This document shows, piece by piece, positions 13,113 through 24,860 of a DNA stretch of 64,000 nt. The notes below the pieces were generated by a model, which saw only the letters and a program-made list of their open reading frames with translations, did no database searches and was not told where the DNA came from. The DNA is from Tipula vernalis. Its lineage: Eukaryota; Arthropoda; Insecta; Diptera; Tipulidae. The first letter of the stretch is position 1. Every line of letters starts with the position of its first letter. The position numbers and the translations under genes are program-made. The stretch lies in contig OY282560.1 in assembly GCA_958295665.1 (NCBI GenBank), positions 97,193,930 to 97,257,929 of the forward strand, read 5' to 3'.

Positions 13113-15875
13113 TTGCCGCCCAAAAACTTGTGGGCTATAGCACTGTTGATTTTCAATAAAATTGAATTTTCTAAAAAATGCTTAGAAATAATCGAGCAAT
13201 CAAAATGAAAATTGTCACAGCAATTACAGGTCCCGTAACCTATTGATAGAGGTATCAACCATCGTAATCGGACCATTTTAGATTTTTGCCGCCCAAAAAC
13301 TTGTGGGCTATAGCACAGTTGATTTTCAATAAAATTGAATTTTCTAAGAAATGTTTAGAAATAATCGAGCAATCAAAATGAAAATTGTCACAGCAATTAC
13401 AGGTCCCGTAACCTATTGATAGAGGTATCAACCATCGTAATCGGACCATTTTAGATTTTTGCCGCCCAAAAACTTGTGGGCTATAGCACAGTTGATTTTC
13501 AATAAAATTGAATTTTCTAAGAAATGTTTAGAAATAATCGAGCAATCAAAATGAAAATTGTCACAGCAATTACAGGTCCCGTAACCTATTGATAGAGGTA
13601 TCAACCATCGTAATCGGACCATTTAAGATTTTTGCCGCCCAAAACTTGTGGGCTATAGCACAGTTGATTTTCAATAAAATTGAATTTTCTAAGAAATTTT
13701 TAGAAATACTCGAGCAATCAAAATGAAAATTGTCACAGCAATTACAGGTCTTGAAACATATTGATAGAGATATCAACCATCGTAATCGGACCATTTTAGA
13801 TGTTTGTCGCCCAAAAACTTGTGGGCTATAGCACAGTTGATTTTCAATAAAATTGAATTTTCTAAGAAATGTTTAGAAATAATCGAGCAATCAAAATGAA
13901 AATTGTCACAGCAATTACAGGTCCCGTAACCTATTGATAGAGGTATCAACCATCGTAATCGGACTATTTTAGATTTTTGCCGCCCAAAAACTTGTGGGCT
14001 ATAGCACAGTTGATTTTCAATAAAATTGAATTTTCTAAGAAATGCTAAGAAATAATCGAGCAATCAAAATGAAAATTGTCACAGCAATTACAGGTCCCGT
14101 AACCTATTGATAGAGGTATCAACCATCGTAATCGGACCATTTTAGATTTTTGCCGCCCAAAAACTTGTGGGCTATAGCACAGTTGAATTTCAATAAAATT
14201 GAATTTCCTAAGAAATGTTTAGAAATAATCGAGCAATCAAAATGAAAATTGTCACAGCAATTACAGGTCCCGTAACCTATTGATAGAGGTATCAACCATC
14301 GTAATCGGACCATTTTAGATGTTTGCCGCCCAAAAACTTGTGGGCTATAGCACAGTTGATTTTCAATAAAATTGAATTTTCTAAGAAATGTTTAGAAATA
14401 ATCGAGCAATCAAAATGAAAATTGTCACAGCAATTACAGGTCCCGTAACCTATTGATAGAGGTATCAACCATCGTAATCGGACCATTTAAGATTTTTGCC
14501 GCCCAAAACTTGTGGGCTATAGCACAGTTGATTTTCAATAAAATTGAATTTTCTAAGAAATGCTTAGAAATACTCGAGCAATCAAAATGAAAATTGTCAC
14601 AGCAATTACAGGTCCCGTAACTTATTGATAGAGGTATCAACCATCGTAATCGGACCATTTTAGATTTTTGCCGCCCAAAAACTTGTGGGCTATAGCACAG
14701 TTGATTTTCAATAAAATTGAATTTTCTAAGAAATGCTTAGAAATAATCGAGCAATCAAAATGAAAATTGTCACAGCAATTACAGGTCCCGTAACCTATTG
14801 ATAGAGGTATCAACCATCGTAATCGGACCATTTAAGATTTTTGCCGCCCAAAACTTGTGGGCTATAGCACAGTTGATTTTCAATAAAATTGAATTTTCTA
14901 AGAAATTTTTAGAAATACTCGAGCAATCAAAATGAAAATTGTCACAGCAATTACAGGTCTTGAAACATATTGATAGAGATATCAACCATCGTAATCGGAC
15001 CATTTTAGATGTTTGCCGCCCAAAAACTTGTGGGCTATAGCACAGTTGATTTTCAATAAAATTGAATTTTCTAAGAAATGTTTAGAAATAATCGAGCAAT
15101 CAAAATGAAAATTGTCACAGCAATTACAGGTCCCGTAACCTATTGATAGAGGTATCAACCATCGTAATCGGACCATTTTAGATTTTTGCCGCCCAAAAAC
15201 TTGTGGGCTATAGCACAGTTGATTTTCAATAAAATTGAATTTTCTAAGAAATGCTTAGAAATAATCGAGCAATCAAAATGAAAATTGTCACAGCAATTAC
15301 AGGTCCCGTAACCTATTGATAGAGGTATCAACCATCGTAATCGGACCATTTAAGATTTTTGCCGCCCAAAACTTGTGGGCTATAGCACAGTTGATTTTCA
15401 ATAAAATTGAATTTTCTAAGAAATGTTTAGAAATAATCGAGCAATCAAAATGAAAATTGTCACAGCAATTACAGGTCCCGTAACCTATTGATAGAGGTAT
15501 CAACCATCGTAATCGGACCATTTTAGATTTTTGCCGCCCAAAAACTTGTGGGCTATAGCACAGTTGATTTTCAATAAAATTGAATTTTCTAAGAAATGCT
15601 TAGAAATAATCGAGCAATCAAAATGAAAATTGTCACAGCAATTACAGGTCCCGTAACCTATTGATAGAGGTATCAACCATCGTAATCGGACCATTTAAGA
15701 TTTTTGCCGCCCAAAACTTGTGGGCTATAGCACAGTTGATTTTCAATAAAATTGAATTTTCTAAGAAATGTTTAGAAATAATCGAGCAATCAAAATGAAA
15801 ATTGTCACAGCAATTACAGGTCCCGTAACCTATTGATAGAGGTATCAACCATCGTAATCGGACCATTTAAGATTT
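13113..15875. repeat. Subfamily I, 16-monomer mixed segment with TTTTTAGAAATACTC markers
   Basis: Sixteen monomers between the two long duplicated regions. The TTTTTAGAAATACTC / GGTCTTGAAACATATTG marker occurs near 13,700 and 14,905, seven monomers apart. The four monomers at about 14,119-14,831 recur with the same markers at about 20,338-21,050, exactly 6,219 bp (36 monomers) away. The unit near 13,130 carries private changes: CACTGTTGATT and CTAAAAAATGC. The unit near 14,180 also does: GTTGAATTTC and AATTTCCTAAG. These could serve as local assembly anchors. Confidence 0.78.
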
Positions 15876-18468
15876 TTGCCGCCCAAAACTTGTGGGCTAT
15901 AGCACAGTTGATTTTCAATAAAATTGAATTTTCTAAGAAATGCTAAGAAATAATCGAGCAATCAAAATGAAAATTGTCACAGCAATTACAGGTCCCGTAA
16001 CCTATTGATAGAGGTATCAACCATCGTAATCGGACCATTTTAGATTTTTTGCCGCCCAAAAACTTGTGGGCTATAGCACAGTTGATTTTCAATAAAATTG
16101 AATTTTCTAAGAAATGTTTAGAAATACTCGAGCAATCAAAATGAAAATTGTCACAGCAATTACAGGTCCCGAAACCTATTGATAGAGGTATAAACCATCG
16201 TAATCGGACCATTTTAGATTTTTGCCGCCCAAAAACTTGTGGGCTATAACACAGTTGATTTTCAATAAAATTGAATTTTCTAAGAAATGTTTAGAAATAA
16301 TCGAGCAATCAAAATGAAAATTGTCACAGCAATTACAGGTCCCGTAACATATTGATAGAGGTATCAACCATCGTAATCGGACCATTTTAGATTTTTGCCG
16401 CCCAAAAACTTGTGGGCTATAGCACAGTTGATTTTCAATAAAATTGAATTTTCTAAGAAATGCTTAGAAATAATCGAGCAATCAAATTGAAAATTGTCAC
16501 AGCAATTACAGGTCCCGTAACCTATTGATAGAGGTATCAACCATCGTAATCGGACCATTTTAGATTTTTGCCGCCCAAAACTTGTGGGCTATAGCACAGT
16601 TGATTTTCAATAAAATTGAATTTTCTAAGAAATGTTTAGAAATAATCGAGCAATCAAAATGAAAATTGTCACAGCAATTACAGGTCCCGTAACCTATTGA
16701 TAGAGGTATCAACCATCGTAATCGGACCATTTAAGATTTTTGCCGCCCAAAACTTGTGGGCTATAGCACAGTTGATTTTCAATAAAATTGAATTTTCTAA
16801 GAAATGCTAAGAAATAATCGAGCAATCAAAATGAAAATTGTCACAGCAATTACAGGTCCCGTAACCTATTGATAGAGGTATCAACCATCGTAATCGGACC
16901 ATTTTAGATTTTTGCCGCCCAAAAACTTGTGGCCTATAGCACAGTTGATTTTCAATAAAATTGAATTTTCTAAGAAATGTTTAGAAATAATCGAGCAATC
17001 AAAATGAAAATTGTCACAGCAATTACAGGTCCCGAAACCTATTGATAGAGGTATAAACCATCGTAATCGGACCATTTTTGATTTTTGCCGCCCAAAAACT
17101 TGTGGGCTATAACACAGTTGATTTTCAATAAAATTGAATTTTCTAAGAAATGTTTAGAAATAATCGAGCAATCAAAATGAAAATTGTCACAGCAATTACA
17201 GGTCCCGTAACATATTGATAGAGGTATCAACCATCGTAATCGGACCATTTTAGATTTTTGCCGCCCAAAAACTTGTGGGCTATAGCACAGTTGATTTTCA
17301 ATAAAATTGAATTTTCTAAGAAATGCTAAGAAATAATCGAGCAATCAAAATGAAAATTGTCACAGCAATTACAGGTCCCGTAACCTATTGATAGAGGTAT
17401 CAACCATCGTAATCGGACCATTTTAGATTTTTTGCCGCCCAAAAACTTGTGGGCTATAGCACAGTTGATTTTCAATAAAATTGAATTTTCTAAGAAATGT
17501 TTAGAAATACTCGAGCAATCAAAATGAAAATTGTCACAGCAATTACAGGTCCCGAAACCTATTGATAGAGGTATAAACCATCGTAATCGGACCATTTTAG
17601 ATTTTTGCCGCCCAAAAACTTGTGGGCTATAACACAGTTGATTTTCAATAAAATTGAATTTTCTAAGAAATGTTTAGAAATACTCGAGCAATCAAAATGA
17701 AAATTGTCACAGCAATTACAGGTCTTGAAACATATTGATAGAGATATCAACCATCGTAATCGGACCATTTTAGATGTTTGTCGCCCAAAAACTTGTGGGC
17801 TATAGCACAGTTGATTTTCAATAAAATTGAATTTTCTTAGAAATGTTTAGAAATACTCGAGCAATCAAAATGAAAATTGTCACAGCAATTACAGGTCCCG
17901 AAACCTATTGATAGAGGTATAAACCATCGTAATCGGACCATTTTAGATTTTTGCCGCCCAAAAACTTGTGGGCTATAGCACAGTTGATTTTCAATAAAAT
18001 TGAATTTTCTAAGAAATGTTTAGAAATACTCGAGCAATCAAAATGAAAATTGTCACAGCAATTACAGGTCTTGAAACATATTGATAGAGATATCAACCAT
18101 CGTAATCGGACCATTTTAGATGTTTGTCGCCCAAAAACTTGTGGGCTATAGCACAGTTGATTTTCAATAAAATTGAATTTTCTAAGAAATGTTTAGAAAT
18201 AATCGAGCAATCAAAATGAAAATTGTCACAGCAATTACAGGTCCCGTAACCTATTGATAGAGGTATCAACCATCGTAATCGGACCATTTAAGATTTTTGC
18301 CGCCCAAAACTTGTGGGCTATAGCACAGTTGATTTTCAATAAAATTGAATTTTCTAAGAAATGTTTAGAAATAATCGAGCAATCAAAATGAAAATTGTCA
18401 CAGCAATTACAGGTCCCGTAACCTATTGATAGAGGTATCAACCATCGTAATCGGACCATTTAAGATTT
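15876..18468. repeat. HOR block B, copy 1 (15 monomers, 2,593 bp)
   Basis: Marker units here recur exactly 2,593 bp to the right. They are the GCTAAGAAATAATC plus 174 bp pair at 15,876; the GTATAAACC unit; the ATAACACAG/CCCGTAACATATTG unit near 16,250; the CAAATTGAAAATTG unit near 16,487; the TTGTGGCCTATAG unit near 16,930; and a second ATAACACAG unit near 17,110. The first pair also recurs internally near 17,260, eight monomers on. The right half (about 17,430-18,468) carries two GGTCTTGAAACATATTG units two monomers apart and is less similar to copy 2. Confidence 0.8.
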
Positions 18469-21061
18469 TTGCCGCCCAAAACTTGTGGGCTATAGCACAG
18501 TTGATTTTCAATAAAATTGAATTTTCTAAGAAATGCTAAGAAATAATCGAGCAATCAAAATGAAAATTGTCACAGCAATTACAGGTCCCGTAACCTATTG
18601 ATAGAGGTATCAACCATCGTAATCGGACCATTTTAGATTTTTTGCCGCCCAAAAACTTGTGGGCTATAGCACAGTTGATTTTCAATAAAATTGAATTTTC
18701 TAAGAAATGTTTAGAAATACTCGAGCAATCAAAATGAAAATTGTCACAGCAATTACAGGTCCCGAAACCTATTGATAGAGGTATAAACCATCGTAATCGG
18801 ACCATTTTAGATTTTTGCCGCCCAAAAACTTGTGGGCTATAACACAGTTGATTTTCAATAAAATTGAATTTTCTAAGAAATGTTTAGAAATAATCGAGCA
18901 ATCAAAATGAAAATTGTCACAGCAATTACAGGTCCCGTAACATATTGATAGAGGTATCAACCATCGTAATCGGACCATTTTAGATTTTTGCCGCCCAAAA
19001 ACTTGTGGGCTATAGCACAGTTGATTTTCAATAAAATTGAATTTTCTAAGAAATGCTTAGAAATAATCGAGCAATCAAATTGAAAATTGTCACAGCAATT
19101 ACAGGTCCCGTAACCTATTGATAGAGGTATCAACCATCGTAATCGGACCATTTTAGATTTTTGCCGCCCAAAACTTGTGGGCTATAGCACAGTTGATTTT
19201 CAATAAAATTGAATTTTCTAAGAAATGTTTAGAAATAATCGAGCAATCAAAATGAAAATTGTCACAGCAATTACAGGTCCCGTAACCTATTGATAGAGGT
19301 ATCAACCATCGTAATCGGACCATTTTAGATTTTTGCCGCCCAAAACTTGTGGGCTATAGCACAGTTGATTTTCAATAAAATTGAATTTTCTAAGAAATGT
19401 TTAGAAATAATCGAGCAATCAAAATGAAAATTGTCACAGCAATTACAGGTCCCGTAACCTATTGATAGAGGTATCAACCATCGTAATCGGACCATTTTAG
19501 ATTTTTGCCGCCCAAAAACTTGTGGCCTATAGCACAGTTGATTTTCAATAAAATTGAATTTTCTAAGAAATGTTTAGAAATAATCGAGCAATCAAAATGA
19601 AAATTGTCACAGCAATTACAGGTCCCGAAACCTATTGATAGAGGTATAAACCATCGTAATCGGACCATTTTAGATTTTTGCCGCCCAAAAACTTGTGGGC
19701 TATAACACAGTTGATTTTCAATAAAATTGAATTTTCTAAGAAATGTTTAGAAATAATCGAGCAATCAAAATGAAAATTGTCACAGCAATTACAGGTCCCG
19801 TAACATATTGATAGAGGTATCAACCATCGTAATCGGACCATTTTAGATTTTTGCCGCCCAAAAACTTGTGGGCTATAGCACAGTTGATTTTCAATAAAAT
19901 TGAATTTTCTAAGAAATGCTTAGAAATAATCGAGCAATCAAAATGAAAATTGTCACAGCAATTACAGGTCCCGTAACCTATTGATAGAGGTATCAACCAT
20001 CGTAATCGGACCATTTAAGATTTTTGCCGCCCAAAACTTGTGGGCTATAGCACAGTTGATTTTCAATAAAATTGAATTTTCTAAGAAATTTTTAGAAATA
20101 CTCGAGCAATCAAAATGAAAATTGTCACAGCAATTACAGGTCTTGAAACATATTGATAGAGATATCAACCATCGTAATCGGACCATTTTAGATGTTTGCC
20201 GCCCAAAAACTTGTGGGCTATAGCACAGTTGATTTTCAATAAAATTGAATTTTCTAAGAAATGCTAAGAAATAATCGAGCAATCAAAATGAAAATTGTCA
20301 CAGCAATTACAGGTCCCGTAACCTATTGATAGAGGTATCAACCATCGTAATCGGACCATTTTAGATTTTTGCCGCCCAAAAACTTGTGGGCTATAGCACA
20401 GTTGATTTTCAATAAAATTGAATTTTCTAAGAAATGTTTAGAAATAATCGAGCAATCAAAATGAAAATTGTCACAGCAATTACAGGTCCCGTAACCTATT
20501 GATAGAGGTATCAACCATCGTAATCGGACCATTTTAGATGTTTGCCGCCCAAAAACTTGTGGGCTATAGCACAGTTGATTTTCAATAAAATTGAATTTTC
20601 TAAGAAATGTTTAGAAATAATCGAGCAATCAAAATGAAAATTGTCACAGCAATTACAGGTCCCGTAACCTATTGATAGAGGTATCAACCATCGTAATCGG
20701 ACCATTTAAGATTTTTGCCGCCCAAAACTTGTGGGCTATAGCACAGTTGATTTTCAATAAAATTGAATTTTCTAAGAAATGCTTAGAAATACTCGAGCAA
20801 TCAAAATGAAAATTGTCACAGCAATTACAGGTCCCGTAACTTATTGATAGAGGTATCAACCATCGTAATCGGACCATTTTAGATTTTTGCCGCCCAAAAA
20901 CTTGTGGGCTATAGCACAGTTGATTTTCAATAAAATTGAATTTTCTAAGAAATGCTTAGAAATAATCGAGCAATCAAAATGAAAATTGTCACAGCAATTA
21001 CAGGTCCCGTAACCTATTGATAGAGGTATCAACCATCGTAATCGGACCATTTAAGATTTTT
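18469..21061. repeat. HOR block B, copy 2 (15 monomers, 2,593 bp)
   Basis: Starts exactly 2,593 bp after copy 1. It keeps the same marker order through about 19,840: the GCTAAGAAATAATC pair, GTATAAACC, ATAACACAG, CAAATTGAAAATTG, TTGTGGCCTATAG, then ATAACACAG. From about 20,338 it instead matches the segment near 14,119-14,831, so it is a junction between two ancestral blocks rather than a clean repeat. Confidence 0.8.
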
Positions 21062-22612
21062 GCCGCCCAAAACTTGTGGGCTATAGCACAGTTGATTTTC
21101 AATAAAATTGAATTTTCTAAGAAATGTTTAGAAATAATCGAGCAATCAAAATGAAAATTGTCACAGCAATTACAGGTCCCGAAACCTATTGTTAGAGGTA
21201 TAAACCATCGTAATCGGACCATTTTAGATTTTTGCCGCCCAAAAACATGTGGGCTATAGCACAGTTGATTTTCAATAAAATTGAATTTTCTAAGAAATGT
21301 TTAGAAATAATCGAGCAATCAAAATGAAAATTGTCACAGCAATTACAGGTCCCGTAACCTATTGATAGAGGTATCAACCATCGTAATCGGACCATTTTAG
21401 ATTTTTGCCGCCCAAAAACTTGTGGGCTATAGCACAGTTGATTTTCAATAAAATTGAATTTTCTAAGAAATGCTTAGAAATAATCGAGCAATCAAAATGA
21501 AAATTGTCACAGCAATTACAGGTCCCGTAACCTATTGATAGAGGTATTAACCATCGTAATCGGACCATTTAAGATTTTTGCCGCCCAAAACTTGTGGGCT
21601 ATAGCACAGTTGATTTTCAATAAAATTGAATTTTCTAAGAAATGTTTAGAAATAATCGAGCAATCAAAATGAAAATTGTCACAGCAATTACAGGTCCCGT
21701 AACCTATTGATAGAGGTATCAAGCATCGTAATCGGACCATTTTAGATTTTTGCCGCCCAAAAACTTGTGGGCTATAGCACAGTTGATTTTCAATAAAATT
21801 GAATTTTCTAAGAAATGCTTAGAAATAATCGAGCAATCAAAATGAAAATTGTCACAGCAATTACAGGTCCCGTAACCTATTGATAGAGGTATCAACCATC
21901 GTAATCGGACCATTTAAGATTTTTGCCGCCCAAAACTTGTGGGCTATAGCACAGTTGATTTTCAATAAAATTGAATTTTCTAAGAAATTTTTAGAAATAA
22001 TCGAGCAATCAAAATGAAAATTGTCACAGCAATTACAGGTCTTGAAACATATTGATAGAGATATCAACCATCGTAATCGGACCATTTTAGATGTTTGTCG
22101 CCCAAAAACTTGTGGGCTATAGCACAGTTGATTTTCAATAAAATTGAATTTTCTAAGAAATGTTTAGAAATAATCGAGCAATCAAAATGAAAATTGTCAC
22201 AGCAATTACAGGTCCCGTAACCTATTGATAGAGGTATCAACCATCGTAATCGGACCATTTAAGATTTTTGCCGCCCAAAACTTGTGGGCTATAGCACAGT
22301 TGATTTTCAATAAAATTGAATTTTCTAAGAAATGTTTAGAAATAATCGAGCAATCAAAATGAAAATTGTCACAGCAATTACAGGTCCCGTAACCTATTGA
22401 TAGAGGTATCAACCATCGTAATCGGACCATTTAAGATTTTTGCCGCCCAAAACTTGTGGGCTATAGCACAGTTGATTTTCAATAAAATTGAATTTTCTAA
22501 GAAATGCTAAGAAATAATCGAGCAATCAAAATGAAAATTGTCACAGCAATTACAGGTCCCGTAACCTATTGATAGAGGTATCAACCATCGTAATCGGACC
22601 ATTTTAGATTTT

Positions 22613-22785
22613 TTGCCGCCCAAAAACTTGTGGGCTATAGCACAGTTGATTTTCAATAAAATTGAATTTTCTAAGAAATGTTTAGAAATACTCGAGCAAT
22701 CAAAATTCAAATTGTCACAGCAATTACAGGTCCCAAAACCTATTGATAGAGATATCAACCAATGTAATCGGAGCATTTTAGATGT
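22613..22785. repeat. Divergent LNF-type monomer, copy 3
   Basis: Same diagnostic changes and flanks as the copies at 7,762 and 10,524. Unlike the copy at 7,762, the ATAACACAG unit follows two monomers downstream, as in the copy at 10,524. Confidence 0.85.
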
Positions 22786-24514
22786 TTGCCGCCCAAAAAC
22801 TTGTGGGCTATAGCACAGTTGATTTTCAATAAAATTGAATTTTCTAAGAAATGTTTAGAAATAATCGAGCAATCAAAATGAAAATTGTCACAGCAATTAC
22901 AGGTCCCGAAACCTATTGATAGAGGTATAAACCATCGTAATCGGACCATTTTAGATTTTTGCCGCCCAAAAACTTGTGGGCTATAACACAGTTGATTTTC
23001 AATAAAATTGAATTTTCTAAGAAATGTTTAGAAATAATCGAGCAATCAAAATGAAAATTGTCACAGCAATTACAGGTCCCGTAACATATTGATAGAGGTA
23101 TCAACCATCGTAATCGGACCATTTTAGATTTTTGCCGCCCAAAAACTTGTGGGCTATAGCACAGTTGATTTTCAATAAAATTGAATTTTCTAAGAAATGC
23201 TTAGAAATAATCGAGCAATCAAATTGAAAATTGTCACAGCAATTACAGGTCCCGTAACCTATTGATAGAGGTATCAACCATCGTAATCGGACCATTTTAG
23301 ATTTTTGCCGCCCAAAACTTGTGGGCTATAGCACAGTTGATTTTCAATAAAATTGAATTTTCTAAGAAATGTTTAGAAATAATCGAGCAATCAAAATGAA
23401 AATTGTCACAGCAATTACAGGTCCCGTAACCTATTGATAGAGGTATCAACCATCGTAATCGGACCATTTTAGATTTTTGCCGCCCAAAAACTTGTGGCCT
23501 ATAGCACAGTTGATTTTCAATAAAATTGAATTTTCTAAGAAATGTTTAGAAATAATCGAGCAATCAAAATGAAAATTGTCACAGCAATTACAGGTCCCGT
23601 AACCTATTGATAGAGGTATCAACCATCGTAATCGGACCATTTAAGATTTTTGCCGCCCAAAACTTGTGGGCTATAGCACAGTTGATTTTCAATAAAATTG
23701 AATTTTCTAAGAAATGTTTAGAAATAATCGAGCAATCAAAATGAAAATTGTCACAGCAATTACAGGTCCCGTAACCTATTGATAGAGGTATCAACCATCG
23801 TAATCGGACCATTTTAGATTTTTGCCGCCCAAAAACTTGTGGGCTATAGCACAGTCGATTTTCAATAAAATTGAATTTTCTAAGAAATGTTTAGAAATAA
23901 TCGAGCAATCAAAATGAAAATTGTCACAGCAATTACAGGTCCCGTAACCTATTGATAGAGGTATCAACCATCGTAATCGGACCATTTTAGATTTTTGCCG
24001 CCCAAAAACTTGTGGGCTATAGCACAGTTGATTTTCAATAAAATTGAATTTTCTAAGAAATGTTTAGAAATAATCGAGCAATCAAAATGAAAATTGTCAC
24101 AGCAATTACAGGTCCCGTAACCTATTGATACAGGTATCAACCATCGTAATCGGACCATTTAAGATTTTTGCCGCCCAAAACTTGTGGGCTATATAGCACA
24201 GTTGATTTTCAATAAAATTGAATTTTCTAAGAAATGTTTAGAAATAATCGAGCAATCAAAATGAAAATTGTCACAGCAATTACAGGTCCCGTAACCTATT
24301 GATAGAGGTATCAACCATCGTAATCGGACCATTTAAGATTTTTGCCGCCCAAAACTTGTGGGCTATAGCACAGTTGATTTTCAATAAAATTGAATTTTCT
24401 AAGAAATGCTAAGAAATAATCGAGCAATCAAAATGAAAATTGTCACAGCAATTACAGGTCCCGTAACCTATTGATAGAGGTATCAACCATCGTAATCGGA
24501 CCATTTTAGATTTT

Positions 24515-24687
24515 TTTCCGCCCAAAAACTTGTGGGCTATAGCACAGTTGATTTTCAATAAAATTGAATTTTCTAAGAAATGTTTAGAAATACTCGAGCA
24601 ATCAAAATTCAAATTGTCACAGCAATTACAGGTCCCAAAACCTATTGATAGAGATATCAACCAATGTAATCGGAGCATTTTAGATGT
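24515..24687. repeat. Divergent LNF-type monomer, copy 4, with TTTCCGCCC start
   Basis: Same class. The G of the TTGCCGCCC landmark is replaced, giving an uninterrupted T run before CCGCCC. It lies 11 monomers after copy 3. The following monomer ends in GGGCCCGTAACATATTG, a G for T change shared with a unit near 26,187. Confidence 0.85.
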
Positions 24688-24860
24688 TTGCCGCCCAAAA
24701 ACTTGTGGGCTATAGCACAGTTGATTTTCAATAAAATTGAATTTTCTAAGAAATGTTTAGAAATAATCGAGCAATCAAAATGAAAATTGTCACAGCAATT
24801 ACAGGGCCCGTAACATATTGATAGAGGTATCAACCATCGTAATCGGACCATTTTAGATTT

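Larger units (their letters stand above)
21062..24860. repeat. Subfamily I HOR mosaic with two LNF-type cassettes
   Basis: About 22 monomers. The TTGTTAGAGG and AAAAACATGTGGGC units near 21,190-21,245, with the following units, match those near 12,550-12,930 at an offset of 8,637 bp (50 monomers). The run from about 22,064 matches that from 18,093 at an offset of 3,971 bp (23 monomers). LNF-type cassettes sit at 22,613 and 24,515, 11 monomers apart. The second has TTTTTTTCCGCCC, having lost the G of TTGCCGCCC. A monomer at 24,168-24,341 has a 2 bp TA insertion, reading GGGCTATATAGC. Confidence 0.8.
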
